Source: Nitratireductor soli (GTDB taxonomy: Bacteria > Pseudomonadota > Alphaproteobacteria > Rhizobiales > Rhizobiaceae). From it: 64,000 nt of DNA. Below are positions 1 to 8,284 of the stretch, in pieces (the first letter of the stretch is position 1; every line of letters begins with the position of its first letter). Both the position numbers and the translations under genes were made by a program. The stretch lies in assembly GCF_001050155.1 (NCBI RefSeq), contig NZ_LFVY01000012.1:62001-126000 (forward strand), read 5' to 3'. The notes below the pieces were generated by a model, which saw nothing but the letters and a program-made list of their open reading frames with translations, did no database searches and was not told the DNA's origin.

Positions 1-897
1 CTGTCGGCCATCGCCTCCATCGCCGCCGTCGTTCTGTTCATGAGCTTCAACATGAACTACGGCATCGATTTCCGCGGCGGCTCGTCGATCGAGGTGCAGT
101 CGCGCGAAGGGCCGGCCGATCTCGCCGACATCCGGGCGCGGCTCTCCGGCCTGAACCTCGGCGAGGTCCAGGTGCAGGAATTCGGCGACCCGCGCGAGGT
201 GCTGATCCGCGTCCAGGCGCAGGATGGCGGCGACAACGCCGAACAGACCGTCATCGCCAAGATGCGCGGCGAGCTGGAGGACGCCTACGAGTTCCGCCGC
301 GTCGAGGTGGTCGGTCCGACCGTTTCCAACGAATTGGCGCGCGCCGGAACCATCGCCGTGCTGGCCTCGCTGCTGGCCATCCTGATCTATATCTGGCTGC
401 GTTTCGAATGGCAGTTCGCCGTCGGCGCGATCCTGGCAACGCTGCACGATGTCATCATGACCATCGGCTTCTTCGTCGTTACCGGGATCGAGTTCAACCT
501 GACGAGCATCGCGGCCATCCTGACCATTGTCGGCTATTCGCTGAACGACACGGTCGTGGTCTATGATCGCGTGCGCGAGAATTTGCGTCGCTTCAAGAAG
601 ATGCCGATGCCGCAATTGCTCGACCTGTCGATGAACCAGACCCTGTCGCGCACGACGATGACCTCGGTGACGACGCTCCTGGCGCTCGTTGCATTGTTCA
701 TCTTCGGCGGGGAAGTGATCCGCTCTTTCACGGCGGCCATGATCTTTGGCGTGGTGATGGGCACCTATTCGTCGATCTTCATCGCCGGACCGTTGTTGAT
801 CCTGTTCCGTATGCGCGGCGCCGGCTCGCAGGCCGGAACGGCGGATGACGGTGACGCGACCGGCGGGGAAACCGCCGGCCAGCTGCCGGCGAAGTGA
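1..897 (+). CDS. secF: Protein translocase subunit SecF (5' end outside window)
   Basis: Inner-membrane partner of SecD that uses the proton gradient to help release and pull proteins through SecYEG. The frame is open from base 1, so the N-terminus lies outside the window; 298 residues are visible. They begin inside transmembrane segment 1, followed by the periplasmic domain (NYGIDFRGGSSIEV) and the C-terminal membrane domain with the SecF hallmark IVGYSLNDTVVVYDRVREN. The stop TGA overlaps the next start codon (TGATG), so the Mth938-like gene is probably translationally coupled. The C-terminal tail after the last membrane segment is short, Gly/Ala-rich and probably disordered. Confidence 0.95.
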   Translation: MSAIASIAAVVLFMSFNMNYGIDFRGGSSIEVQSREGPADLADIRARLSGLNLGEVQVQEFGDPREVLIRVQAQDGGDNAEQTVIAKMRGELEDAYEFRRVEVVGPTVSNELARAGTIAVLASLLAILIYIWLRFEWQFAVGAILATLHDVIMTIGFFVVTGIEFNLTSIAAILTIVGYSLNDTVVVYDRVRENLRRFKKMPMPQLLDLSMNQTLSRTTMTSVTTLLALVALFIFGGEVIRSFTAAMIFGVVMGTYSSIFIAGPLLILFRMRGAGSQAGTADDGDATGGETAGQLPAK

Positions 898-1286
898 TGT
901 CCGCCGGCCTGCAAATCCGCGCGGCCCATTTTCCCGGCCGCGCGCCCATCGATGCCTATGGCAATGGCGGTTTCCGCTTCGCCGACATGTCGCATCGTGG
1001 CTCGATCCTCTGCCTGCCGTCGGGCATTCATGGCTGGGATGTGACGGCGTTCGAAGGGCTCGGGGAGGGCGATTACGCTGCGCTGATCGCAGAGGCGGAC
1101 GCCTTCGACATTCTGCTTGTCGGCACGGGCAAGACGCTGATCCCGCTGCCGGCGGAATTGCGCAAGCGGTTCCGCGACGCGGGCGTCGCCGTGGAGACCA
1201 TGGCGACCGGCGCTGCGGTGCGCACCTACAATGTCCTGCTTGCCGAGAGCCGGACCGTTGCCGCAGCGCTGATTGCCGTCGATTGA
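897..1286 (+). CDS. Mth938-like domain protein (DUF498/COG3737)
   Basis: Small soluble protein (129 aa) of the Mth938/NDUFAF3-like fold. Members in mitochondria assist complex I assembly; the bacterial role is unproven. Family features seen are the DAYGNGGFRF segment near residues 20-30 and IPLPAELRKRF around residue 85. The ATG overlaps the secF stop by one base, and the next gene starts one base after this stop, so the three form a tightly packed operon. The following squalene-synthase-fold gene resembles NDUFAF6, another complex I assembly factor, so the pair may serve complex I together (inference). A GTG three bases upstream is an alternative start. Confidence 0.85.
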   Translation: MSAGLQIRAAHFPGRAPIDAYGNGGFRFADMSHRGSILCLPSGIHGWDVTAFEGLGEGDYAALIAEADAFDILLVGTGKTLIPLPAELRKRFRDAGVAVETMATGAAVRTYNVLLAESRTVAAALIAVD

Positions 1287-1287
1287 G

Positions 1288-2133
1288 ATGGCGGGTGATC
1301 CGCACTACGCGCTGTCGGTGGTGCGCGAAGCCGACCCCGACCGCTATCTCTCCGTGCTTTACGCGCCGGCGCAAAAGCGCGATGCGCTGTTCGCCCTCTA
1401 CGCCTTCAATGCCGAGATTGCGGCAATCCGCGACCGCGTCAGCGAACCGCTGCCCGGTGCCGTGCGCCTGCAGTTCTGGCGCGACGTTCTGACGTCGCAA
1501 GCGCCGGAAACATCCACGAGCGCCCCGCTTGCCGCTTCCCTGATCGACACGGTGCGGACCTTCCATCTACCGGTCCAACCGCTGCTCGACATGCTCGATG
1601 CGCGCGAGTTCGATCTCTACGACGACCCGATGCCCAGCCGCAACGATCTGGAGGGCTATTGCGGTGAGACCGCCTCGGCGCTGATCCAGCTTGCCGCACT
1701 GGTGCTCGATGCATCGGCCGCCGCGCAAACGGCCGAAATCGCCGGTCATGCCGGCTGCGCCCAGGCGATTGCCGGCCTGCTGCGGTCCTTGCCGGTCCAC
1801 CGGCGACGCGGCCAGTGCTACCTTCCAGCCGATCTTCTGGCCGCCGCCGGGACAACGCGTGAAGCCCTGCTTGCCGGCAATGACCCGCAAGGCACCCGGC
1901 GCGCCGTGCTGGCGATGGTGGCGCTCGGACGCGAGCATGCGGGACGGTTCGAATCCGCGGCCAGGGCCTTGCCGGCTTCGCTGCGCCCCGCCTACCTGCC
2001 TGCCGGCCTCGCATCGTGCTACTTCGATCGCATCGCCGGCGCGCGGATCGACCCGTTGAATGAAGTCGCCGGCATCGCCCAATGGCGCCGTCATTGGACG
2101 ATGCTGCTGCTGGCGATGCGGGGATGGAACTGA
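1288..2133 (+). CDS. Squalene/phytoene synthase-fold protein, NDUFAF6-like
   Basis: 281 aa of the trans-isoprenyl diphosphate synthase (head-to-head) fold. True phytoene and squalene synthases have two Asp-rich DxxxD motifs that bind Mg-diphosphate. Here the first site region reads FALYAFNAEIAAIRDRV and the second DLEGYCGETASAL; neither keeps the canonical pattern, so a catalytic terpene synthase is doubtful. A non-catalytic role like mitochondrial NDUFAF6 (complex I assembly) fits better, and the Mth938-like (NDUFAF3-like) neighbour one base upstream supports this. I prefer the ATG at 1288; an in-frame TTG at 1273 would overlap the upstream gene. Confidence 0.8.
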   Translation: MAGDPHYALSVVREADPDRYLSVLYAPAQKRDALFALYAFNAEIAAIRDRVSEPLPGAVRLQFWRDVLTSQAPETSTSAPLAASLIDTVRTFHLPVQPLLDMLDAREFDLYDDPMPSRNDLEGYCGETASALIQLAALVLDASAAAQTAEIAGHAGCAQAIAGLLRSLPVHRRRGQCYLPADLLAAAGTTREALLAGNDPQGTRRAVLAMVALGREHAGRFESAARALPASLRPAYLPAGLASCYFDRIAGARIDPLNEVAGIAQWRRHWTMLLLAMRGWN

Positions 2134-2252
2134 CGTTGAATGGAGCGTCCCCCTCAGCCTGGACAACCGGACTGCGAGACGCCGCATTTCCGCCCCGCTT
2201 GACTGGTCATTGCGATAGCGAACCATTGAAGGATCGAAGGGGATTCGAACCG

Positions 2253-4004
2253 ATGTCATCTGCAGCACAATCCCTCGCTCTGTCGGGGTGGCGCTCGGCG
2301 CTCGTGGAAATGCTGGCGGCGACCCGCGCGGCGGTTCTGCGCTTTCCGCTGACAACGCTGTTTCTCTTTCTCGCGGCGCTGTGCGCCAATCTCCTTGCGG
2401 CCGATATCCACCTGTTTGCCGACGGCGCGTACGGGCCGGCGCGGCAGGACGATCTGATCCTCGCCCTCATCGCCGCCGCTCTGGCGTCGTTCTCGGCCAA
2501 GCTGTGCGTCGAGCCGCGCTCGCGCGCGGCGTGGCTGCATATCGCCGCGCCATTGCTATGCGGGTTCGCCGCCTTTGCAATCATGTGGCCGGGCATCACC
2601 GGCCGCACCACCGAATGGGCGTTCCTGGCAGCCCTGGTCGGTCTTGTGCCGCTGGCGCCCTTTGCCGGGCGTGGAACCAGCGCCAGCTTCTGGATGTTTG
2701 GCGCGCGGCTGGTGTTCGCAGCACTTCTGGCGCTTTTGGCGCTCGGCCTGTTCGGTGGCGGCATTTCGGCCATTCTGGCCAGCCTGACGCATCTGTTCGG
2801 CATCGACGTTCCGGGCGATCTCTACGAACACATCTGGCTGGCGATCGGCTTGTTCATCGCCCCGCTGTTCGGCATGGGGCAGACGCCGGCCGAATTCTCC
2901 ACCGTCCCTGGCGACATCGAAGCCGGTTTCATGAAGCGCGGCATGCGCGCGCTGGGCGATTTCGCCGCCGTGCCGCTGCTGATCGTCTACGCGCTGATCC
3001 TGCATCTCTACGCCTTGAAGATCGTCGTCACGCAAAGCGTGCCGCAGGGGCAGATCGGCTGGCTCGTCCTGACCTATGGCTTCTGCATTTTCGCCGCGCT
3101 GGTCCTCACCAAGCCGTTTCTCGACACGGCACGGGCGCCGACACGCTTCTTCGTCCGGTACTGGCCGCTTCTTCTACCCGTTCCCCTGGCGTTGCTGGCC
3201 TATGCGCTGGTCCTGCGCGTCGGCGCCTTCGGCATCACCGTGGACCGCTTCCTGCTCGGGCTTTTCGGCCTGGTGGCGGCGATCCTCGTCCTGGCGCAGC
3301 TCTGGCCGCGCCTGCGCGGCGACACGCGGGTCATCGCCGGTCTGCCGGTGCTGGCGCTGCTTGTCGGCAGCTTCGGGCCGCAGGGTGCCATTTCACGAAC
3401 GATCGCAAACCAGTCCGCGCGGTTCCTGGAAATCGTCAACAACCCGCCAGTCGATGAGGAAGGCCGTGACCGGGCGCTATCGGCTCTGCTCTTTCTGTCC
3501 GGGAAGGGGAGCCTCCAGGCTGTGGCGCCCGAGGGCATCGACGTGGCCGCCAGCAGCAATCCCTATCGTGATATCGCCGTGGCCTGGAAGCTCGATCCCG
3601 ACCGCCTGCGCAAGAGCACGGACAGCATGGTGTTGGTGAGCAGCGCCGAGCCCATGGTTCTCGCGGTCGCTGGCTTCGACACGGTCGTTCTCAACGTGCA
3701 GCTCTATCCGACAGACGGCCCGGCCAGCAGGATCGACATGCCTGACGGGGAAAGCCTGTCCTTGGCCCTGCGGGACAATGCCATCGCCATTGGCTTCGGC
3801 GACGGGCCGGCGACGCTGTTTGCCATACACGACGAACAGATCGGCGAGGTGGCGACGCAGACGAAAGGCGCGGTGCTGACCTTGACGGCCGACGGCCGGA
3901 CGATCGTGCTTGCGCCGACCTATCTCCATGCCGAACGGAGACCGACGCTGCAGGTTCGCAACGTGACCGGAACGATCTTCATCCGGCGTGCGGAGTGGCA
4001 ATAG
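2253..4004 (+). CDS. DUF4153 multi-pass membrane protein
   Basis: 583 aa. The N-terminal two thirds hold about ten hydrophobic segments, starting with FPLTTLFLFLAALCANLLAA. A soluble C-terminal domain of roughly 200 residues begins near SRTIANQSARFLEIVNNPPVD. This is the layout of DUF4153 proteins, whose function is unknown to me. The start at 2253 is preceded by a purine-rich GAAGGATCGAAGGGG stretch; the frame is open further upstream but that part reads like non-coding sequence. The TAG stop lies inside a palindromic repeat (4003-4060), so the repeat may have set the C-terminus. Confidence 0.75.
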   Translation: MSSAAQSLALSGWRSALVEMLAATRAAVLRFPLTTLFLFLAALCANLLAADIHLFADGAYGPARQDDLILALIAAALASFSAKLCVEPRSRAAWLHIAAPLLCGFAAFAIMWPGITGRTTEWAFLAALVGLVPLAPFAGRGTSASFWMFGARLVFAALLALLALGLFGGGISAILASLTHLFGIDVPGDLYEHIWLAIGLFIAPLFGMGQTPAEFSTVPGDIEAGFMKRGMRALGDFAAVPLLIVYALILHLYALKIVVTQSVPQGQIGWLVLTYGFCIFAALVLTKPFLDTARAPTRFFVRYWPLLLPVPLALLAYALVLRVGAFGITVDRFLLGLFGLVAAILVLAQLWPRLRGDTRVIAGLPVLALLVGSFGPQGAISRTIANQSARFLEIVNNPPVDEEGRDRALSALLFLSGKGSLQAVAPEGIDVAASSNPYRDIAVAWKLDPDRLRKSTDSMVLVSSAEPMVLAVAGFDTVVLNVQLYPTDGPASRIDMPDGESLSLALRDNAIAIGFGDGPATLFAIHDEQIGEVATQTKGAVLTLTADGRTIVLAPTYLHAERRPTLQVRNVTGTIFIRRAEWQ

Positions 4005-4060
4005 AGCATTTTTGCAGTCAGATGGAATCACCTGACGTCCGCATAAATGCGGCAAAACAA
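4003..4060 (+). repeat. Two-hairpin palindromic repeat, family A, copy 1
   Basis: Element of about 57 bp. It starts TAGAGCATTTTGCAG, then a hairpin GTCAGGTG-GAAT-CACCTGAC, then a second hairpin CCGCAT-AA-ATGCGG, then AAAACAA. This copy has one mismatch in hairpin 1 (GTCAGATG). Its first TAG is the DUF4153 stop codon. It lies between convergent DUF4153 and trmFO. Confidence 0.9.
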
Positions 4061-4091
4061 TAAGCTAGGCCGCCCGCGCGCGGATTTCGGC

Positions 4092-5495
4092 TCATTCGGC
4101 GGCGATACCGGCTGCATCCCGCCCCAGCCAGGACTGCCAATCGACGAGCGCGCGCGCCGTCATCGCTTTCTTCTTCGCCAGGGTCTTTTCCTTGCCGCGC
4201 AGCCGCCGGCCGTCGAGCTTCGGCACCTCGATCGGAGGAAACAGGCCGAAATTGACGTTCATCGGCTGGAATGAGCGCTTGCCCGGCTCGTCCGCCGACA
4301 GGATATGCCCGCCGGTGATGTGGTTGAGCAGCGCGCCGAATGCCGTGGTGACGGGCGGTGCGGTAAACGGCCGTCCAAGCCGCGAGGCGGCGGCGAAGCG
4401 GCCGGCAAGCAGGCCCATCGCAGCGCTTTCCACATAGCCTTCGCAGCCGGTGATCTGGCCGGCAAAGCGCAGGCCGGGCCGGCTTTTCAGTTGCAGGGTC
4501 TCATCGAGCAGGGCCGGCGAATTGAGATAGGTGTTGCGGTGCAGGCCGCCGAGCCGGGCGAATTCGGCGTTTTCCAGACCTGGGATCATGCGGAAAATGC
4601 CGGTCTGCGCGCCGTATTTCAGCTTCGTCTGGAACCCGACCATATTGTACAGCGTGCCCAGCGCATTGTCCTGGCGCAGCTGTACCACGGCATATGCCTT
4701 TTCGTCGGGCTTGTGGGCATTGGTCAGCCCCATCGGCTTCATCGGACCGTGGCGAAGCGTCTCGCGTCCGCGCTCGGCCATCACCTCGATGGGCAGGCAG
4801 CCGTCGAAATAGGGCGTGCCTTCCCATTCCTTGAAGACGGTCTTTTCACCATCCAGAAGGGCCTGGATGAAGGCCTCGTACTGGGCCTTGTCCATCGGAC
4901 AGTTGATGTAGTCCTTGCCCGTGCCGCCCGGCCCGACCTTGTCGTAGCGCGATTGGAACCAGGCGACATCCAGGTCGATCGTCTCGAAATGGACGATCGG
5001 CGCGATGGCATCGAAGAAGGCCAGCGATTCGGCGCCGGTGGCGGTGGCGATCGCCTCGGCGAGAGCTGGTGCCGTCAGCGGGCCGGTGGCGATGATCGCC
5101 TGGTCCCAATCCTCGGGCGGCAGGCCGGTGACCTCCTCGCGGGCGATGGTGATCAGCGGATGCGCCGTAAGCGCCGCCGTGACGGCGTCCGAAAAGCCGA
5201 CGCGATCAACCGCCAGCGCACCGCCGGCCGGCACCTGGTTTGCATCGCCCGAACGCAGGATCAGCGACCCGGCAAGGCGCATCTCGGCATGCAGCAGGCC
5301 GACTGCATTGGTCGCGGCGTCGTCCGAGCGGAAGGAGTTGGAGCAGACGAGCTCCGCCAGCCCGTCGGTCTGGTGCGCGTCGGTGCCGCGCACGGGGCGC
5401 ATCTCGTGCAGGATGACCGGAACGCCGGCTTGCGCCGCCTGCCAGGCCGCTTCCGAGCCGGCGAGGCCGCCGCCGATGATGTGAATTGGTTTCAT
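4092..5495 (-). CDS. trmFO: Methylenetetrahydrofolate-tRNA-(uracil-54-C5)-methyltransferase TrmFO
   Basis: Folate/FAD-dependent enzyme that makes ribothymidine at tRNA position 54. 467 aa, the usual length. The N-terminal FAD site is [14 protein letters not shown] (residues 5-18). The conserved catalytic-type cysteines are C51 ([11 protein letters not shown]) and C198 (DYINCPMD). The C-terminal half has [19 protein letters not shown] and [19 protein letters not shown]. The start follows the [10 protein letters not shown] pattern of the family; the longer open frame upstream runs through a repeat and was discarded. It faces DUF4153, with a repeat between the two stop codons and another just upstream of its start. 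Confidence 0.96.
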   Translation of the reverse strand: MKPIHIIGGGLAGSEAAWQAAQAGVPVILHEMRPVRGTDAHQTDGLAELVCSNSFRSDDAATNAVGLLHAEMRLAGSLILRSGDANQVPAGGALAVDRVGFSDAVTAALTAHPLITIAREEVTGLPPEDWDQAIIATGPLTAPALAEAIATATGAESLAFFDAIAPIVHFETIDLDVAWFQSRYDKVGPGGTGKDYINCPMDKAQYEAFIQALLDGEKTVFKEWEGTPYFDGCLPIEVMAERGRETLRHGPMKPMGLTNAHKPDEKAYAVVQLRQDNALGTLYNMVGFQTKLKYGAQTGIFRMIPGLENAEFARLGGLHRNTYLNSPALLDETLQLKSRPGLRFAGQITGCEGYVESAAMGLLAGRFAAASRLGRPFTAPPVTTAFGALLNHITGGHILSADEPGKRSFQPMNVNFGLFPPIEVPKLDGRRLRGKEKTLAKKKAMTARALVDWQSWLGRDAAGIAAE

Positions 5496-5507
5496 GGGAA
5501 GGGCATA

Positions 5508-5563
5508 TAGCATTTTGCAGTCAGGTGAAATCACCTGACGTCTGCATAAATGCGGAAAAACAA
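5508..5563 (+). repeat. Two-hairpin palindromic repeat, family A, copy 2
   Basis: Copy 12 bp upstream of the trmFO start codon, in the region its leader would occupy. Hairpin 1 is GTCAGGTG-AAAT-CACCTGAC, perfect. In hairpin 2 the left arm is CTGCAT and the right arm ATGCGG, giving one U-G pair on this strand. Confidence 0.88.
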
Positions 5564-5654
5564 GAAGGGAGAGCGCAGCGGAATGCAACGGATCGCGCGC
5601 CGTCATCACGGGGATCGTTTGATCGACGGTGGAAGAAGGGGAAAGTGCCCGTGT

Positions 5655-5801
5655 CCCCGAAAAACGACACCCGCCGAGGGAGGAGGTCCGGCGGGTGTCG
5701 TTATAGGGTGACCGGCATTTTGGGAGGAGGAGGTGCCGGTCGTATCCGTCAGGATTGGGAGGAGGTAACCCCGACGAAACTGTCAAATCTCTGTGCGACT
5801 G
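5655..5801 (-). ncRNA. Cuckoo/CcsR-type small RNA, copy 3 (distal)
   Basis: Read on the minus strand. Hairpin 1 (746-776 region) has a weak stem, CGTC/GACG plus GG/CC. Hairpin 2 has the 8-bp stem GACCGGCA/TGCCGGTC (5710-5741). Hairpin 3 has a perfect 12-bp stem (5665-5676 with 5689-5700), followed by five U residues, which is a Rho-independent terminator. All three loops contain CCUCCUCCC, complementary to a Shine-Dalgarno sequence. A possible own promoter lies at 5806-5833. The 5' end is an estimate. The family assignment rests on loop motif, hairpin number and the DUF1127 neighbour. Confidence 0.8.
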
Positions 5802-5805
5802 GCTC

Positions 5806-5833
5806 CATATAGGTTGCCTTCGCTGGGAAACAA
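5806..5833 (-). promoter_or_regulatory. Candidate promoter for sRNA copy 3
   Basis: On the minus strand TTGTTT (plus 5828-5833) is followed after 16 bp by TATATG (plus 5806-5811). The -35 element overlaps the U-tract of the terminator of sRNA copy 2, so the copies could be made both as one read-through transcript and from internal starts. Sequence evidence only. Confidence 0.35.
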
Positions 5834-5942
5834 CACCCGCCGAGGGAGGAGTTTCGGCGGGTGTCGTTTTGGGTGACCGGCGCTCGGGAGGAGGTGGCCG
5901 GTCGTATCCATCAGGGTCGGGAGGAGGTGGCCCTGATGGAAG
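5825..5942 (-). ncRNA. Cuckoo/CcsR-type small RNA, copy 2 (middle)
   Basis: Three hairpins on the minus strand: CATCAGGG/CCCTGATG (5909-5938, perfect 8 bp), GACCGGC/GCCGGTC (5875-5903), and a terminator-like stem ACACCCGCCG/CGGCGGGTGT (5833-5864) followed by GUUUCCC. The first two loops contain CCUCCUCCC; the terminator loop has ACUCCUCCC, one base off. Stem arms differ from copies 1 and 3 while the loops stay constant, as expected if pairing and loop are selected. Confidence 0.8.
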
Positions 5943-5989
5943 CCTGGAAACACGTCTCCGGCAATGCGCTCAAGCGGCTGCTTCACCGG

Positions 5990-6112
5990 GGAAACAACAC
6001 CCGCCGAGGGAGGAGGTTCGGCGGGTGTCGTTTTGGGTGGCCGGCAATTGGGAGGAGGAGGATGCCGGCCGTATTCGTCAGGGTCGGGAGGAGGTGACCC
6101 TGGCGAAATTCA
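5990..6112 (-). ncRNA. Cuckoo/CcsR-type small RNA, copy 1 (proximal to DUF1127)
   Basis: Three minus-strand hairpins: CGTCAGGG/CCCTGGCG (6076-6105, one wobble pair), GGCCGGCA/TGCCGGCC (6039-6070, perfect), and the terminator-like ACACCCGCCG/CGGCGGGTGT (5997-6028) followed by GUUUCCC. All three loops hold CCUCCUCCC. The first hairpin begins 13 bases after the DUF1127 stop codon, so this RNA is probably processed from the 3' end of the DUF1127 transcript. Confidence 0.82.
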
Positions 6113-6118
6113 AACTCT

Positions 6119-6259
6119 CTAGAGAGACTTGCGCGCCACGAAGGGGATGTCGCCACGCGAGATGCCGAGATCGTTCAGCTCGCGGTTGGACAGGCGGCTC
6201 AGCTCGGTGACGGTCTGCCGGTAGCGGCGCCAGTTGCGGTAGTTGCGGATGATGTTCAT
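6119..6259 (-). CDS. DUF1127 small protein, CcaF1-like
   Basis: 46-aa Arg-rich protein, MNIIRNYRNWRRYRQTVTEL at its N-terminus, then SRLSNRELNDLGISRGDIP, which is the DUF1127 core. Read directly from the minus strand. In Rhodobacter sphaeroides a DUF1127 protein of this kind (CcaF1) is encoded just upstream of the CcsR1-4 sRNAs, binds RNA and affects their maturation. Here three such sRNAs follow directly, so the same role is likely (inference). The start ATG has only a weak Shine-Dalgarno-like sequence. A RpoH-like promoter candidate lies upstream at about 6304-6332. Confidence 0.9.
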   Translation of the reverse strand: MNIIRNYRNWRRYRQTVTELSRLSNRELNDLGISRGDIPFVARKSL

Positions 6260-6303
6260 GTCGTTGCTCGCTTCGTTCTAATCATGAATTCGTTATGACC
6301 AGG

Positions 6304-6332
6304 AGATAGTCTCATCGAGCGATGCTTTGAAG
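6304..6332 (-). promoter_or_regulatory. Candidate RpoH-like promoter of the DUF1127-sRNA unit
   Basis: Minus strand CTTCAAA (plus 6326-6332), then 14 bp, then GACTATCT (plus 6304-6311). The spacing fits the heat-shock sigma pattern CTTGAAA-N13/15-CCATnT but the match is imperfect. It is considered because CcsR-type units in Rhodobacter are RpoH-dependent. Confidence 0.3.
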
Positions 6333-6530
6333 TGCCAATGTTGCATGACAGCATTGCGTTTTGTGCAATGCAGCATGGCCATTTTGCGGCTGCGCTGTGG
6401 CGCGGACGGGAACCGGTTGTGGGGCAAAAAACAAACGCTGATGAACCACGCGCGAAAGACCGACCCGGGGCCGGCCTCGGGCCACGCCGCGGCGGGCTGT
6501 AAAAAAGCCCTGAAACTTGCCAATTTCTCT

Positions 6531-6558
6531 TTGATAGACTAGGTGCAGGTGATATAGA
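6531..6558 (+). promoter_or_regulatory. Promoter of tRNA-Leu
   Basis: TTGATA (6531-6536), 16 bp, TATAGA (6553-6558), ending 45 bp before the tRNA 5' end. A good housekeeping-sigma match in an otherwise GC-rich region. Confidence 0.55.
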
Positions 6559-6603
6559 ACCCCGCGCTTTCGGAAGCTTGAGGCGTATCTCGGGGCTTTC
6601 GGA

Positions 6604-6688
6604 GCGGGTGTGGTGGAATTGGTAGACACGCAGGATTTAGGTTCCTGTGGCGCAAGCCGTGGGGGTTCAAGTCCCTCCACCCGCACCA
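6604..6688 (+). tRNA. tRNA-Leu (anticodon TAG)
   Basis: 85 nt with encoded CCA. Acceptor GCGGGTG/CACCCGC; D-loop GGAATTGGTAGACAC; anticodon stem CAGGA/TCCTG around TTTAGGT with TAG at 6638-6640; long variable arm GTGGCGCAAGCCGT; T arm with GGTTCAAGTCC. The long variable arm marks a class II tRNA. It decodes CUA and probably other CUN codons. The tig start lies 89 bp downstream. Confidence 0.97.
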
Positions 6689-6777
6689 GAAGGGCCAACT
6701 CCGGCACGATTTCCCCGACAGAACGAGCGGTGGGCGCCGTGAACGCGGCGATGCAAGCGAATACAAAGGTTTGATGG

Positions 6778-8214
6778 ATGCAGGTTACCGAGACTCTAAA
6801 CTCAGGGCTCAAGCGCGAACTGAAGGTCACCGTCCCCGCCAAGGACTTGGAGGCGCGCCTTGAGCAGCGCCTCGATGACGCCAAGGGCAAGGTGAACCTG
6901 AAGGGCTTCCGGCCTGGCAAGGTGCCTGCCCAGCACCTGCGCCGGGTTTATGGCAAATCCCTCATGGCGGAGGTCGTCAACGAAATCCTCTCCGACACCT
7001 CGAAACTCCTTTCCGAGCGTGGCGAGAAGCCGGCCATGCAGCCGGAAATCTCGATGACCGAGGATGAGAAGGAAGCCGAGAAGGTGCTCGCCGGCAATGC
7101 CGACTTCGAGTTCTCCATGACTTACGAGGTCATTCCGCCGATCGACCTGAAGGATTTCTCCGAGATCAAGATCACCCGTCTGGTCTATGACGTGCCGGAA
7201 GACGAGGTCGAGGAGCAGGTCAAGCGCGTTGCCGATTCCGCCCGCACCTACGAGGTGAAGAAGGGCAAGGCCGCCGACGGCGACAAGGTCAAGCTCGATT
7301 ATCTCGGCAAGATCGGCGGCGAGCCCTTCGACGGCGGTGCGGCCGAGGATTCCGAGGTGGTTATCGGCTTCAACCAGTTCATCGCTGGTTTCGAGGAACA
7401 GCTCGTCGGCCTCAAGGCTGGTGACGAGACCACCATCAAGGTGACGTTCCCGGAAGAATATGCCGCCGAGCATCTGGCCGGCAAAGAGGCCGAGTTCGAC
7501 ATCAAGGTCAAGGAGATCTCCAAGCCCAACGAGTTGGAGATCAACGACGACACGGCGAAGATGCTCGGCCTTGAATCGGCCGAGAAGCTGCGTGAGATCG
7601 TTCGTGGCCAGCTCGAGAACCAGTTCGGCCAGGTGACCCGTCAGAAGGCCAAGCGGCAGATTCTCGACGCGCTGGACGAAGCCTACAAGTTCGACGCGCC
7701 GTCGAAGCTCGTCGAGGCCGAGTTCGACAACATCTGGAGCCAGGTGACCCGCGATCTCGAAACGGCCGGGCGCAGCTTCGAGGACGAGGACACGACCGAG
7801 GACGAGGCGCGCGAGGAATATCAGCGTCTCGCCGAGCGGCGTGTGCGCTTGGGCCTGGTTCTTTCCGAGATCGGCGAAAAGGCCAGCGTTCAGGTCGGCG
7901 ACGAGGAGATGCAGCGCGCGCTGATCGAATCGATCCGCCGCTATCCGTCGCACCAGCAGCAGGAAATCTACGAGTTCTATCGTCAGAACCCGCAGGCCAT
8001 GGCCAACATCCGCGCGCCGTTGTTCGAGGAGAAGGTGATCGACCATCTGCTGGCCGAAATCTCCGTCACCGACAAGAACGTGTCGCGCGACGAGCTGATG
8101 GCCGACGATGACGAAGACGTCTCGTCGAAGCCGGCGAAGAAGGAAAAGCCTGCCGCGAAGAAGAAGGCCGCGCCGAAGAAGGCTGCAGCCAAGAAGGAGG
8201 AGGGTGGCGAATAA
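6778..8214 (+). CDS. tig: Trigger factor (ribosome-bound chaperone, peptidyl-prolyl isomerase)
   Basis: 478 aa. The N-terminal ribosome-binding domain carries the signature GFRPGKVP (residues 43-50). The FKBP-type isomerase domain spans about 160-247 ([18 protein letters not shown] to EFDIKVKEI). The C-terminal chaperone domain follows and ends in a Lys/Ala-rich tail ([18 protein letters not shown]) longer than in E. coli, as often seen in rhizobia. It binds nascent chains at the ribosome exit tunnel. It follows tRNA-Leu, and a strong terminator lies 30 bp after the stop. Confidence 0.97.
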   Translation: MQVTETLNSGLKRELKVTVPAKDLEARLEQRLDDAKGKVNLKGFRPGKVPAQHLRRVYGKSLMAEVVNEILSDTSKLLSERGEKPAMQPEISMTEDEKEAEKVLAGNADFEFSMTYEVIPPIDLKDFSEIKITRLVYDVPEDEVEEQVKRVADSARTYEVKKGKAADGDKVKLDYLGKIGGEPFDGGAAEDSEVVIGFNQFIAGFEEQLVGLKAGDETTIKVTFPEEYAAEHLAGKEAEFDIKVKEISKPNELEINDDTAKMLGLESAEKLREIVRGQLENQFGQVTRQKAKRQILDALDEAYKFDAPSKLVEAEFDNIWSQVTRDLETAGRSFEDEDTTEDEAREEYQRLAERRVRLGLVLSEIGEKASVQVGDEEMQRALIESIRRYPSHQQQEIYEFYRQNPQAMANIRAPLFEEKVIDHLLAEISVTDKNVSRDELMADDDEDVSSKPAKKEKPAAKKKAAPKKAAAKKEEGGE

Positions 8215-8244
8215 GCCGCCCTGCTCACCGGCAAGTTGATGAAA

Positions 8245-8268
8245 GGCCGCCGCTCAGGCGGCCTTTTT
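8245..8268 (+). terminator. Rho-independent terminator of tig
   Basis: GGCCGCC-GCTCA-GGCGGCC stem followed by TTTTT, 30 bp after the tig stop codon. Confidence 0.9.
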
Positions 8269-8284
8269 CGTTACAGCGCCGTGG

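Larger units (their letters stand above)
6260..6603. other. Intergenic region between DUF1127 and tRNA-Leu
   Basis: 344 bp with no credible gene. It holds the candidate DUF1127 promoter, a perfect inverted repeat GCATTGC-N7-GCAATGC (6351-6371) that could be an operator, a short GGGCT/AGCCC hairpin (6495-6510) without a U-tract, and the tRNA-Leu promoter. Short open frames here are not conserved-looking. Confidence 0.5.

Noticed and set aside
6495-6510. Terminator GGGCT-GTAAAAA-AGCCC upstream of tRNA-Leu
   Set aside because: Stem of five pairs and no U-tract on either strand after the stem.
6327-6542. 71-codon plus-strand frame before tRNA-Leu
   Set aside because: Covers the dyad and promoter sequences, has no SD and no recognisable family; most likely chance.
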